DNA of 64,000 bases from Oscillatoria salina IIICB1 (GTDB lineage Bacteria; Cyanobacteriota; Cyanobacteriia; Cyanobacteriales; SIO1D9), in contig NZ_JAAHBQ010000163.1 of NCBI RefSeq assembly GCF_020144665.1, positions 124,001-188,000 on the forward strand. Reading direction: 5' to 3'. The translations under genes and the position numbers were made by a program. This document shows positions 1 to 9,900 of the stretch, piece by piece. Below the pieces are notes generated by a model, which worked only from the letters and a program-made list of their open reading frames with translations, ran no database searches and was not told the DNA's origin. How positions within the stretch are numbered: position 1 is the stretch's first letter; each line of letters begins with the position of its first letter.

Positions 1-13
1 TAATTTTCGACAT
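1..13 (-). CDS. Start of next gene in osmoprotectant transporter operon (partial)
   Basis: Only the first codons are in the window: on the minus strand an ATG at 13-11 is followed by Ser-Lys-Ile. A strong ribosome binding site (GAGGAG) lies about 8 bases before the ATG and the stop of the substrate-binding protein gene is some 40 bases upstream. The spacing suggests co-transcription with that gene. By family context it would be another subunit of the ABC importer, but no functional residue is visible. Confidence 0.4.
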
Positions 14-53
14 AATTTCTCCTCGTTTAGAGAAGCTGATTGCTATATCTCTA

Positions 54-962
54 TTACTTCGCCGTTAATAAACCTTCGTTAAGCAAAAATTCTCTCGCTA
101 CTTCCGCCGGTTCGCGATTTTTTCCCGTCACTTCATAATTAAGTTTTTGCATTGTTTCATCGGTAATTTTGGCGGTAATTTGATTGAGAATTGTTTTAAG
201 TTGGGGATTTTTTTCTAAGATTTGATTATTGACAACTGGTGCAACTTGTGCAGGAGGAAAAATATTTTTCGTATCGGTTAAAACGACTAAATTATTAGCA
301 CTAATTTCGCCATCAGTAGCAAAGCCAACCGCAACATCTGCTTCGCCATTAATTAAGCCTGGATAGCGCAAACCCGGATCGACAGCTTTATACGCTTTTA
401 AGTTAAAATCACCGTAAGCTTGTTTAATTCCAGGTAAACCATCTTCACGTCCCTGAAACTCCGGCGGTCCAATTAAAGTTAATTCACTAGCATTAGCAAC
501 TAAATCTGCAATAGTTTTAATGCCATATTGTTCTGATTTTGCTTGTGTCATTACCAATGCTTGTGTATTATTCATTGGTGAAGGTTCGAGCCAAACTAAA
601 TTATATTTATCGGCGTAGGCTTGAGAAACTGTTTCATAAACTTGTTCTTTATTCGTATTAATAGGTAACTTTAAAACTGTTAAAAGAGCAGTACCAGTAT
701 ACTCCGGATAAAAATCAATTGCTTCTGTCACCAATCCCGCCTGTGCAATAGGGGTACCTCCTAAATTAAGTTTCCTTTCCACAGTTAAACCATTTTCTTC
801 TAAGGCAATAGCATACATTTCGCCTAAAATCAACTGTTCGGCGAAATCTTTCGAGCCAATTTTAATCGCGCCATTGTCGTTAGTATTATTGCAAGCTACG
901 ACAACAAACATCATCAAGGAAGCTAGCACAATACTCAGAAAAATGCGTAACAGTCGTTTCAT
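54..962 (-). CDS. Glycine betaine/osmoprotectant ABC transporter substrate-binding lipoprotein (OpuAC/ProX type)
   Basis: A binding lipoprotein that would capture quaternary amines such as glycine betaine or choline outside the cytoplasmic membrane and deliver them to an ABC importer during osmotic stress. The N-terminus has Lys-Arg, a hydrophobic stretch and a lipobox ending VVVAC. It then starts the periplasmic domain with IKIGSKDFAEQ, followed by the family-typical ITDETMQKLNYEV and a C-terminal helix region. I chose the ATG at 962, which gives MKRLLRIFLS and a normal signal peptide; a longer frame to 992 adds only ten unlikely residues. GGTGGGA lies upstream of this ATG. The downstream partner gene begins at the window edge. 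Family assignment is firm; the exact ligand is not determined from sequence. Confidence 0.88.
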   Translation of the reverse strand: MKRLLRIFLSIVLASLMMFVVVACNNTNDNGAIKIGSKDFAEQLILGEMYAIALEENGLTVERKLNLGGTPIAQAGLVTEAIDFYPEYTGTALLTVLKLPINTNKEQVYETVSQAYADKYNLVWLEPSPMNNTQALVMTQAKSEQYGIKTIADLVANASELTLIGPPEFQGREDGLPGIKQAYGDFNLKAYKAVDPGLRYPGLINGEADVAVGFATDGEISANNLVVLTDTKNIFPPAQVAPVVNNQILEKNPQLKTILNQITAKITDETMQKLNYEVTGKNREPAEVAREFLLNEGLLTAK

Positions 963-1128
963 TTGTTCAATCCCACCAGTGCAATTCTTCATTTTACTGA
1001 TTCCACTGGTGACAAACTACGCCCTTAGTTTAATCTGAAATTCGCTTTTCGAGGTATACTGACCGGATGCAGCTAGAATCCCTGAGTGGCAAGTTTATAA
1101 TAAACGAGAGGACTGGTAGTAGATAAAT

Positions 1129-1608
1129 ATGAGTTTACAAGACCTTGCTAACATTTCTCAAATTGCACAAGCTGTGCTAGTTGTTGTCTCTTTGGGTTTT
1201 ATTTGGTATCAGTTGCGAGAAGGCGTTAGGCTAGCCAAGTCAGAAAATGCTAGATCTTTAGCAGAGCAAGCAGGAGCTTTTAATTCGCTGTTAATTCAGA
1301 ATGCTGATTTGGCAGAACTTTGGTACAGTTATGGTCGCAAGCTTGAGCAAGATGGCGAAATCGATCGACTACGTTATCGAGAGATGTTGGTGCAGTGGTT
1401 GATTTTCCATGAATACATTTACTATCAGTGGAAACAGAAACTTCTTGATTAAGAGATATACTGTGCTTGGTTATCAGACTTAGAAGATGTAGTCCAAAAA
1501 CATAATTTAGACGATGTGTTTTCTAGTGGGATTCAAAATGTTTTCCCCGGAGAGTTTGGACGACATCTGAATCATTTGCGAGCAAAGGCACTAAGTAGCA
1601 GGGCATAA
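1129..1608 (+). pseudogene. Small membrane-anchored hypothetical protein interrupted by an in-frame stop
   Basis: The first 107 codons encode one hydrophobic segment near residues 12-26 and a charged helical region ending WKQKLLD. Then TAA occurs at 1450-1452. Reading straight on in the same frame gives about 51 further sensible codons (EIYCAWLSDLEDVVQ... to ...LRAKALSSRA) up to a second TAA at 1606-1608, with no frame change. This pattern suggests that a roughly 159-residue protein has been split by a single nonsense mutation; a one-base change such as TAA from CAA, GAA or TAT would do it. I do not recognise a function. The truncated product might still be made. A sequencing error is the other explanation. 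Confidence 0.6.
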
Positions 1609-1665
1609 CAGTAAATTCAAAGGATGACAAAATGATAAAATAGGTTAGAAGACAAAACAATATTC

Positions 1666-1890
1666 ATGCCTAGGAAAATTCGAGAGTTAAAAGCACAAAT
1701 TGCTCGTTATGGGTTTATTTACTTACCCAAACGTGGCAAAGGCAGCCATGAGCGTTGGCGACATCCTATCCTTAGAAAAACGCTGACAATTTCCGGCAAG
1801 GATGGAGATGATGTACCACTTTATCTCGAAAAGCAACTAGCAGAGCTAATCACTGAATTGGAAGAATTAAGGAAGGAAGACGATTTATGA
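1666..1890 (+). CDS. hicA: HicA-type toxin (mRNA interferase family)
   Basis: A 74-residue protein of the HicA/YcfA family, the toxin half of a type II toxin-antitoxin pair; family members cleave mRNA. The small double-stranded-RNA-binding-like fold is suggested by the order KIRELKAQIARYGF, then the family motif RGKGSHERWRHP, whose His is the catalytic residue in studied HicA proteins, then TISGKDGDDVPLYLEKQL. It overlaps the antitoxin gene by four bases (ATGA), typical of such pairs. Gene order is toxin first, as in classical hicAB. No promoter was identified beyond an AT-rich 60-base spacer. Confidence 0.85.
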   Translation: MPRKIRELKAQIARYGFIYLPKRGKGSHERWRHPILRKTLTISGKDGDDVPLYLEKQLAELITELEELRKEDDL

Positions 1891-2105
1891 GTGAATACAG
1901 TATGATTATTCAATGGTCTGATGAAGATCGGCTTTTTTTGGTTACGATTCCAGAATTTAGCGATCGCGTAATTATGCCTTGCACTCATGGTAAAACTCGT
2001 GAAGAAGCAATTCGTAACGGTGAAGAAGTCATCGAAATGTATTTGGAAGCTTGGAAAGCAGAAGGCGAACCTATTCCAGCCCCTAAAACACTAGAAATTG
2101 TTTAA
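1887..2105 (+). CDS. hicB: HicB-type antitoxin
   Basis: A 72-residue HicB-family protein (partial RNase H-like fold) that would bind and neutralise the upstream HicA. The signature is visible: MIIQWSDEDRLFLVTIPEF near the start, CTHGKTREEAIRNGEEVIEMYLEAW in the middle and the acidic-proline tail GEPIPAPKTLEIV. It lacks an added C-terminal DNA-binding domain, so it belongs to the short HicB form. Translation is probably coupled to hicA through the ATGA overlap. The stop is 29 bases from the stop of the convergent cyclase-family gene. Confidence 0.85.
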   Translation: MSEYSMIIQWSDEDRLFLVTIPEFSDRVIMPCTHGKTREEAIRNGEEVIEMYLEAWKAEGEPIPAPKTLEIV

Positions 2106-2134
2106 GTTACACTCTTAAAATGCTGCCCTAGCCG

Positions 2135-3079
2135 TTATCGCACTCTGATACCAAGTTTCTCATCCCAATGCAAGGGTTTAGCAGCTTTTTCCAGTGGAGA
2201 TTCTGGTAATTCCCCGACTGAAACCCCATATTTCCAGTTAGGGGGACAAATGGCGATGTAACGAGCAAATCCACCTAAACCTCCTTGAAATTTAGCATAA
2301 CCGATCGCGACTAATGCTCCGGTTTCCGGAACGCGATCGAGGTTCGCCACTCCTTCAGCCTGGGTGTAACCATTATTTAATAACCAGTCTTCTCCTTCCA
2401 GGGTTGGGGTACTATCTGTATCGAGAGGTTCGTGTCCGTGAAAGAGAATTTTCCGTTTGAGATGCAGAAATTTCAACGCAGCTAGAGAAACACCAGGAAA
2501 TTTTCTACTGCTTGCTAATTCAGGATTAGACCACTGTTTCGACCAATCAGAACGCACAAAAACTACTGAACCTTCAGGAATTATCCCATGCTTTCTTTCC
2601 CAGTTCAAAATATCTTCTACTTGCAAATGATAGTTCGGATCTTCAGCTACTTTATCCTGAATGGGAATAACAACTAAGGGACGGACGGCAAAAGTAGGTG
2701 GTAGCTCATCAATTGTGGGATAATTAGGATTCCAGTGAGCAGGTGGATCGAGTTGCGTTCCTAGTTGATCGGTGGGAAGATCGTAATGGGTTGCCTCGAA
2801 ACCATTGGCTGAGTAGGTATAAACTTTGCCAGTTTGGGGGTTGGTAGTAGCTGAAAATTTAGCAAAACCAAAACCAGCCCAGACGGGAATATTTGGCGCG
2901 ATCGCATGGGTAAGATCAACATATTTTGCTGATTTGAACGACTGTTGATAAACTTGCCATAGCGTCGGTTGAGGTTGAGGTTGAGCAACGGCAACGGCGA
3001 AAGATGAGAAAGAAATAATTACGGAAATTATGGTAACAACTCCCACAAAGATGAATCGTTGCATCAACTTTTTTCTCAT
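2135..3079 (-). CDS. Secreted cyclase-family (kynurenine formamidase-like) metal hydrolase
   Basis: Member of the putative cyclase superfamily (PF04199), which includes metal-dependent amide hydrolases such as kynurenine formamidase and isatin hydrolase. A signal peptide (Arg-Lys-Lys, hydrophobic stretch, AVAVAQP cleavage region) points to export. Family features: VDLTHAIAPNIPVW, and QLGTQLDPPAHW where the canonical metal motif is HxGTHxDxPxH. Two His of that motif are Gln here while Asp and the last His remain, so metal binding may be altered, although secreted homologues may share this form. FHGHEPLDTDSTPT and GGLGGFARYIAICPP are further family segments. I chose the ATG at 3079; the frame can be extended five codons to a TTG at 3094. 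Substrate unknown. Confidence 0.7.
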   Translation of the reverse strand: MRKKLMQRFIFVGVVTIISVIISFSSFAVAVAQPQPQPTLWQVYQQSFKSAKYVDLTHAIAPNIPVWAGFGFAKFSATTNPQTGKVYTYSANGFEATHYDLPTDQLGTQLDPPAHWNPNYPTIDELPPTFAVRPLVVIPIQDKVAEDPNYHLQVEDILNWERKHGIIPEGSVVFVRSDWSKQWSNPELASSRKFPGVSLAALKFLHLKRKILFHGHEPLDTDSTPTLEGEDWLLNNGYTQAEGVANLDRVPETGALVAIGYAKFQGGLGGFARYIAICPPNWKYGVSVGELPESPLEKAAKPLHWDEKLGIRVR

Positions 3080-3209
3080 ACTTGAATTTGTCAACTAATA
3101 CTTTAAACTGAATAATAACATCAAATTAGCTGTTACTCTCAAAGCTCGCAGTTTTATGTCAATCTTCGAGTCAGCGTTAGATGTTTGTGCTGATTGTCAC
3201 CTGAAAGGT

Positions 3210-3929
3210 TTAAGTAAGACCAAATTTATTCAATTTTTGAGCTATAATTATTAATGGATCTAAAAAAATATTACTGTTTGACTCTGGGGAATGTCGCTGC
3301 CAATATTTAATTAGCAAGTGAATTTCGGTACATCCTACTATTAAGCCATCAACTTGGTAGATAAATTGTAAATGTTTGAGTTTTTCCCAATCCTGTTGGC
3401 GATTTAAATTAAGTTTTAAATCATAAATCATTTGGTGAATAAAAATTTGCTCTTCTTCTTGGGGAAAGAGAATATAATTTTGCGCAACTTGCCATAAAGG
3501 ATGACTTTGAAAAAGTTGTAGTTTGTTTGTTGCTTTTGTGCAAATTACTAAATACTTTTTCGGAGCTTCTAAAACCGATTCGAGCGTAAGATTAACCAAA
3601 CAAATAATTTTTTCTCTCAAAGCGAGGGGGAATTTGGGTAAGAGATAATGAGCCGTAATACAGCAGATAATAATCTTTGTCGCCTTAAGTTCGCACAAGT
3701 GAGATAAACTTTTGACCAGAAGGTCAAGTAATGTTTTCTCATCGCCCTGGAGTAGGACTTCCGTGCGGTCTGGAAAGCTAGGATCTGAATAAAGCAATAT
3801 TTTCGGGAAATTTTGTTCGCGATTCCCTGATAAATTATATTCATAAATCGTTTTGACAAATTCTGCCGAGGCTAGAGGTCCCATTCCTCCTAAAATCCCT
3901 AAAATTTTTGGTTGCTCGGGCTGAATCAT
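3210..3929 (-). CDS. Aspartate/glutamate racemase family protein of the biosynthetic cluster
   Basis: A 239-residue cofactor-independent amino acid racemase of the Asp/Glu superfamily, expected to invert the alpha-carbon of Asp or Glu. Both catalytic cysteines are present: CCITAHY (Cys90) and VGCTEIH (Cys200). The usual Asn after the first Cys (CNTAHY) is Ile here. The N-terminal phosphate/carboxylate-binding loop GILGGMGPLAS is intact. The start is 35 bases after the stop of NRPS1 on the same strand, so the two are probably co-transcribed. Since NRPS1 has an Asp-type adenylation code, the racemase may supply D-Asp or D-Glu, as McyF does in microcystin clusters; that link is inference. The N-to-I change might reduce activity. 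Confidence 0.78.
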   Translation of the reverse strand: MIQPEQPKILGILGGMGPLASAEFVKTIYEYNLSGNREQNFPKILLYSDPSFPDRTEVLLQGDEKTLLDLLVKSLSHLCELKATKIIICCITAHYLLPKFPLALREKIICLVNLTLESVLEAPKKYLVICTKATNKLQLFQSHPLWQVAQNYILFPQEEEQIFIHQMIYDLKLNLNRQQDWEKLKHLQFIYQVDGLIVGCTEIHLLIKYWQRHSPESNSNIFLDPLIIIAQKLNKFGLT

Positions 3930-3964
3930 AGTTTTATCTTGCTAAAATTATCGCGAATTTTACT

Positions 3965-6900
3965 TTATTCTAAATCGACGTTAAAACTATCAACCAGTTC
4001 TTGAATTTCTGTTCGCTCGATTAAATCAATTTGTGATAATAAAACTTTCATAGAAGCTGGAAAGACCTCTAAAAGCGCTTGAAACTGTTCCAGGATTCGC
4101 TCTATAGCGATCGCTTCATATTTTTGCGGCTCGTAGGTGATAGCAATGGATAAGTCTGGAGTCAACTCTACCGTAACGCTGAAAGGATAATTCGTGCGGG
4201 AAAAAGAACGAACGTTGAGAATTTTTAGTCCGCAGTTTCCCGACAATAACGATGTTTCAATGGGGTAATTTTCAAAAGCGATAAAGATCTCAAATAAAGG
4301 CAAATGGCGAGGAATGTCACTCCATCCTTGAATTTCGCTCAAAGAATTATATTGATAGTCCCACCTCTGAGTCTGTTGTTGTTGCAACTGTTTCAGCCAA
4401 GAGAGTAAAGAAATATCACCAGGAATCCTGACGCGCACAGGCAGGGTATTAATAAACACTCCGATCGCCGATTCAACACCAGGGAGTTCGGCTGGACGAC
4501 CAGAAACCGTTGCGCCAAAAAGGATGTCTTCCCGTCCACTATATCGGCTCAACAGCAATGCCAAAGCCCCCTGGATAAGAATATTTAAGGTTAAACCATG
4601 AGTCCGGGCTAGCGATCGCAGCGCGGTGGCTGTCTCAGGAGCTAGAGACAATTGCTGGCAAACTGGATTTCTCGCTTCCCCAAAAGAGTCTTGTTCTATT
4701 CCCCATCGAGTCGGAGCGTCAATCCCGCTTAGGGTTTGTTGCCAAAACGCTTTTGCCTTGGTTCGATCTTGCTGTTGCAGCCAAGCGAGATAATGGCGAT
4801 AGGGTACGGGGTCAGGCAAAGACAACGCTCGATCGCGACGATAAGCTTGGTGTAACTTGAAGACTTCATCGAGCAAAGGAGAATTGCACCAGCCATCCAA
4901 CAACAGATGATGATGACTCCAGACAAATTGATAGCGATCGCTAGCGATCGCCAAGAGAGCCATTCGCATTAAAGGCGCTTCACTCAAAGAAAAACCCCGT
5001 TCTAAATCTGCCTTGAGGTAATCGTGTAGTTTCAGCTCCTGTTCTTCTAAAGACAGGTTCTGCCAATCTTGTTCCTCGAAAGGAATGTCTACCGTTTCTT
5101 TAATGACTTGCAAGGGTTCGTCTAAATTTTCCCAAACAAAAGCCGCCTTCAAACTATGATGGCGATTAACCACAGCGTGCCAAGCTTGCTTAAAGGCTGT
5201 TTTGTCTAACGTTCCTTGCAAGGTAAAAACTTTTTGCTGGCAATAGAGCCTTGATTCGGGGGCATAACGGCTGTGGAAGAGCAGTCCTTGCTGCAAAGGA
5301 GAAAGGCAGTAAATATCGGCGAGGGGTGCAAAGGTTTGGTTGAGACTAGCTAGCTGTTGGGGAGTTAAGCTGGCTAGGGGAAAATCGGCTGGCGTGTAAC
5401 TGTCGCCTGGGGCAAGGCATTGAGCTATAAGCTCTTTGAGGGTAGCGATAAAATTCTCAGCTAAGGTTTCAATCGTGGAGCGACGATGCAGGTTTTCGCT
5501 GTAAGTCCAGCGCACGTGAAGTTGTCCATCCAAAACGATCGCCTCAATAGCGATCGCCTGAGTGCGGGTTCCGCGTAAGCTACGTTCGGCTCCCCGCGAT
5601 TCCTTAGCTAGGCGAAAAGTGTCTGACTGGGGTAAAAGGCGGTCGTACTGTCCTAAATAGTTAAAGCTAACTTCTGGTGATGGCAGCGCTTCAAGGGCAG
5701 TGACGATTTCTGGATTCCCGCTAAGATAGCGCAATATTCCATAGCCAATGCCCCGATTGGGAATATGCTGTCGTTGTGCTTTCACCGATTTCAAGGTGTC
5801 TCGGCTGGGTCGTTCCCCGATCTCCAGGGTAAAAACTACCGGGAAACGAGCAGTAAACCAGCCCAGAGTTCGGGAGAGATCCACCCCTTCAAACAGAGTT
5901 TCTCGTCCGTGTCCTTCCAGTTCCAGGCGCAGTTTGGCTTCCCCTGTCCACTGCCCGAAGGTGTGCAATAACGAACTCAACAACAGGTCATGGAGTGGGG
6001 TGCTGTTTCGAGCGGCTACTTTTTCCAGGGCAGATTGGGTAGTGGCGGCATCCAGACTCACGGAGACGGTTCTGGCAGAAGCAACAGTGTTCGCTCCGGT
6101 GTCATCATCTTTAGGCAGAGGCGATACAGACTGACTGCCGTTGGCTAGCCAGTAATTGAACTCCGCCTTCGCCGTTTCGGTGCGGGCATAGTCAATCAGT
6201 CGTTCTGCCCATTCTTGGAAAGAAGTGGTTTTGGGTGGTAACTGAACTGTTTCCCCGCTCTCAAGTTGCTCGTAGGCGCGGTAAAAGTCCTCCAACCAAA
6301 TTCCCCAAGAGATGCCATCAATAATTAAATGGTGGCAAACCACCAGTAAGCGACCGGGGCGATCGCTTCCCAAATCAAACCCAGCCAAGCTCATCAAGGG
6401 AGGAACCGACAAGTCTAAACTACTCTGAATTTGACTCGCGTGGGTTTCGATGGCTGATGCTTGTTCGCCAGGTGACAAGGAAGAAAGATCGAACCAGCGA
6501 CAGGGAATTTGCTTCTGTGCTTCCCCATAGGACTGCTGCCAGCCGAGCTCTTGCCGTTCAAACCGCAGGCGTAGGGCATCGTGGTGGTGGTACAGATGGG
6601 AGAAAATCTGCTCTAGGCGATCGCGATCGAGTTGGGCAGGGATCTCCAGTAAAATCGACAGGTTCCAGTGATGGGGTTCTGGCTGTTGCTGCGCGAAAAA
6701 CCAGTGAGCGATCGGCGTTAGGGGGGCATTCCCCACAACCTCACCCTGTGGTGTTCTCCCCGTCATTGGCTGGGCTACCGCCGCTAGTTCTGCCACAGTT
6801 TGATAGTGAAACGGCGCGATCGCCGCTAGCCGCAGTCCTGCTTCCCTGGCTCTGGCGACAATTTGAATGCTGAGAATGGAATCGCCACCTAGCTCGAAGA

Positions 6901-9900
6901 AGTTGTCAAAAATGCCCACTTGCCCCACTCGCAGAACCTTTGCCCAGATATCCGCGAGAACTTTTTCCTGGGGCGTCCGTGGGGCGATAGAAGAAGTTTC
7001 TCGATCGCACTGCTTCCAAGCGGGGACACAGAGAGCGCGACGGTCGAGTTTGCCATTCTCAGTAAGCGGCAGGGCCTCTAGCCTAACCAAAGCTGCCGGC
7101 AGAGCAAAAGCTGGGAGTTTTTGCTGCAAATAGCGACGGAGTTCTCCCACCGCGATCGCGGGCGACTCCAGAGAGGTAAAATAGGCAACCAGACGCTTTT
7201 CACCTGGTTCATCTTCTACAGCCACAACCACCGTTTCCTGAATAGCCGGATGCTGTCGCAAAATGGTTTCAATTGCGCCTAATTCGACCCGAAACCCGCG
7301 AATTTTCACTTGATTGTCGGCTCGACCGAGAAACTCAATATTGCCACTGGGCAAATAGCGGGCTAAGTCTCCGGTTCGATAAAGTCGTTCCGAGAATTTA
7401 AATTTGAGGCGATCGCTAGTGGATAAGGGCATCGTGCTGCTTTTGAGCTTAAATTTTTTGCCGCTAAACCAGCCACCGCTACTGATTTTGAGTTTGAAAG
7501 TTTCCGGTTTGCGCTTGATTTTGAGCTGATGATTGAAGGGATTAGCGTTGAACTGCTGTTGATTGAGTTGGGGTTGGTTGAGGTATCCCCGCGCTAAACT
7601 GGCACCGCCAATGTACAATTCACCCCAAACGCCGACTGGAACAGGTCGCAGGTGGGAATCGAGCAGGAAAATTTGGGTATTAGGTAAAGGTTTGCCTAGG
7701 GGAACGGTTTCCCCTTCGGTTTCCGTTCGGTTGGGTTCAATTTGATACGTGAGGACTCCTACAGTTGCTTCTGTCGGACCATAGTGATTAATAATGGTGC
7801 AGTTGGGGGCTAAAGCTTCAAGTTGTCCAATAAATTCCCAATCGCAGGCTTCTCCCCCTAGGATTAATCGCTGTCGTGGTAGCAGTTGAGCCGGATTTGG
7901 CGCATTGTTAATCAGTGCCTTGAGGTGACTGGGAACAATTTTCAGGCAATCAATGCCTCCCTGTTGGCGACAGTAGGCAGCTAGCGCCACTGGATCGCTG
8001 AGGCAATTTTGGGGAATAATCTGTAGGCAGCCTCCAGTACATAGAGCCGGGAAAATTGCCGTATTACCTAAATCGGCGGCAAAGGAGGAGATGAAACCGT
8101 AACTAGCCTTTGAGGAGGGAAGAGCCAGTTTCGCCAGGATTCCTTGGAGGTAGTTGAGCAGTTGTCGGTGTTCGATGGCAACGCCTTTGGGTATACCTGT
8201 GGAACCTGAAGTATAGATGACATAGGCTAGATCTTCGGGACTCACCTGCAATCCTAAGTTTTCGCCCTCACAGTCACTAACGGCTGCTGCGATCGGCTCC
8301 CAAACCAAAATAGCGGCTTCTTGTTGCGGCAGTTTGTCCTGGAGGGACTCCTGGGTTAAAATAGCGACGGCTTGACTTTCTCGCAGCAAGAGCGCTAGCC
8401 GTTCGGGAGGCCAACTCGGATCGAGGGGGAGATAAGCGGCACCAACCTTCCAAGCTGCCAGCAACCCGATAATCATCAAAGGCGATCGATCAACGCAGAT
8501 AGCGACAATTCCGCCATGCCCTATCCCGGAATTTTGTAGGTAGCGAGCTAGCTGATTGGCACGCTGGTTTAGTTGAACGTAAGTTAAAGTTTCCCCTCCA
8601 TGAGCCACTGCTATCCGCTCCGGAGTCTTCTCAACCTGCTGTTCAAATACCTGATGCAAGCCAAGTCTTTGAGCTACTTCTCTACTGGGTTGAGCCATTT
8701 CGGCAGCGATCGCACCGCTAAACTGAAGGAGTAGCGCTTGAGTTTCTGAGGAGCTAATTAGCTCTAACTCACTCAGGGAAAGGCTTGGCTTCTCTAGCGC
8801 ACTAGCGAGTAAGGTTTGATAGTAGCTTGCCCAGCGAACGATCTCGTCTTGTTTATATAAACAGCGATCGTAGTTGAAATTGATGTTAATTTCTGTGGCG
8901 TTTTTTTCGCAGGATATGTTTAATTTATATCGCTCGCAACACGAATATATCTTCTCAAGCGACCAGTCTAATCCCCCTGCCGAATATTTCGGAGTCTGGT
9001 TGTCACGATAGTCAAAGCTAAGGGAATGCCAAAATAAATTATGAGTATTAGCCGTTTGTGCAAAAAATAATTGACCGTTAAAATAATCCTGCCATTGTCG
9101 ATTTTTTTGCCATTGTGCCGCAATTTGTCGGCAAAAATCTGGGAGTTTCTGGGTTTCGTCTACATCAATGTTCAGAGGTAAGTATTTAGCCATTAACCCA
9201 AGGCTACCAGACAGTTCTTCCTCGTCCCGCCCGAAAGCTTTCACCCCGATTGTCAGTCGTTCTTTACGGGTAATTCTCTGGATAAGAACTAGCAAACCCG
9301 CTAAGAAAAATACTGCTGGCTCGACGTTAAGTTTTTGGAGAAGTTGTTCGAGCTGTTCAACACGAGCGGTGGAGAGACTCAGAGAAATAGTCTCAGGGAT
9401 AAATTCTTCTTTCTGAACTGAAGACCTCTCAAAAGGAAGGAGAAAACGGTTCATGGCTATTTTCTCGCGGTCTAGCCAATATTTTCTGCCTAATTCTGTA
9501 TCTTCTGCTTCGAGGAGTTCATTTTGCCATTCAGCAAAATCAGCATATTGAAGAGGTTCAGCAACTAATTTCTCCGGCTGTCCGGCATAACCATAACAGA
9601 TTTCTAGAACTAAATTCTCTAACGATTGGCGATCGCCGCAAAGCGCAGTTAAGCTCAAAAAAAGCCAGTGTTTGTTCTTCCCTAACTGAATTAAAGCGAG
9701 CTGCCAATTAGGACAGCGCTCCAATCTCAAAGGTTGTACTAGCATCTGTTGGAAAAGGCTTTCCAGCCGGACTTGCTGTTCTGGAGGGGATAAATCGCTC
9801 AAGTCATGGCTTGGTAAGGAAGGAATGGTGATGCTTGGTTCGATAATTTGTACGGGAAGGCTCAATCCTGGTAATTGCTCGAATCTGGTTCGCAGAATTT

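Noticed and set aside
5748-6134. 128-codon plus-strand frame inside NRPS1
   Set aside because: It lies antisense to the clear E domain and has shadow composition.
8040-8110. NRPS1 adenylation domain as a non-amino-acid (keto acid) activator because Asp235 seemed replaced by Ala
   Set aside because: Shifting the alignment so that the conserved Phe and Thr-Gly match GrsA places the Asp of AADLGNT at position 235 and gives the Asp code DLTKIGHVGK.
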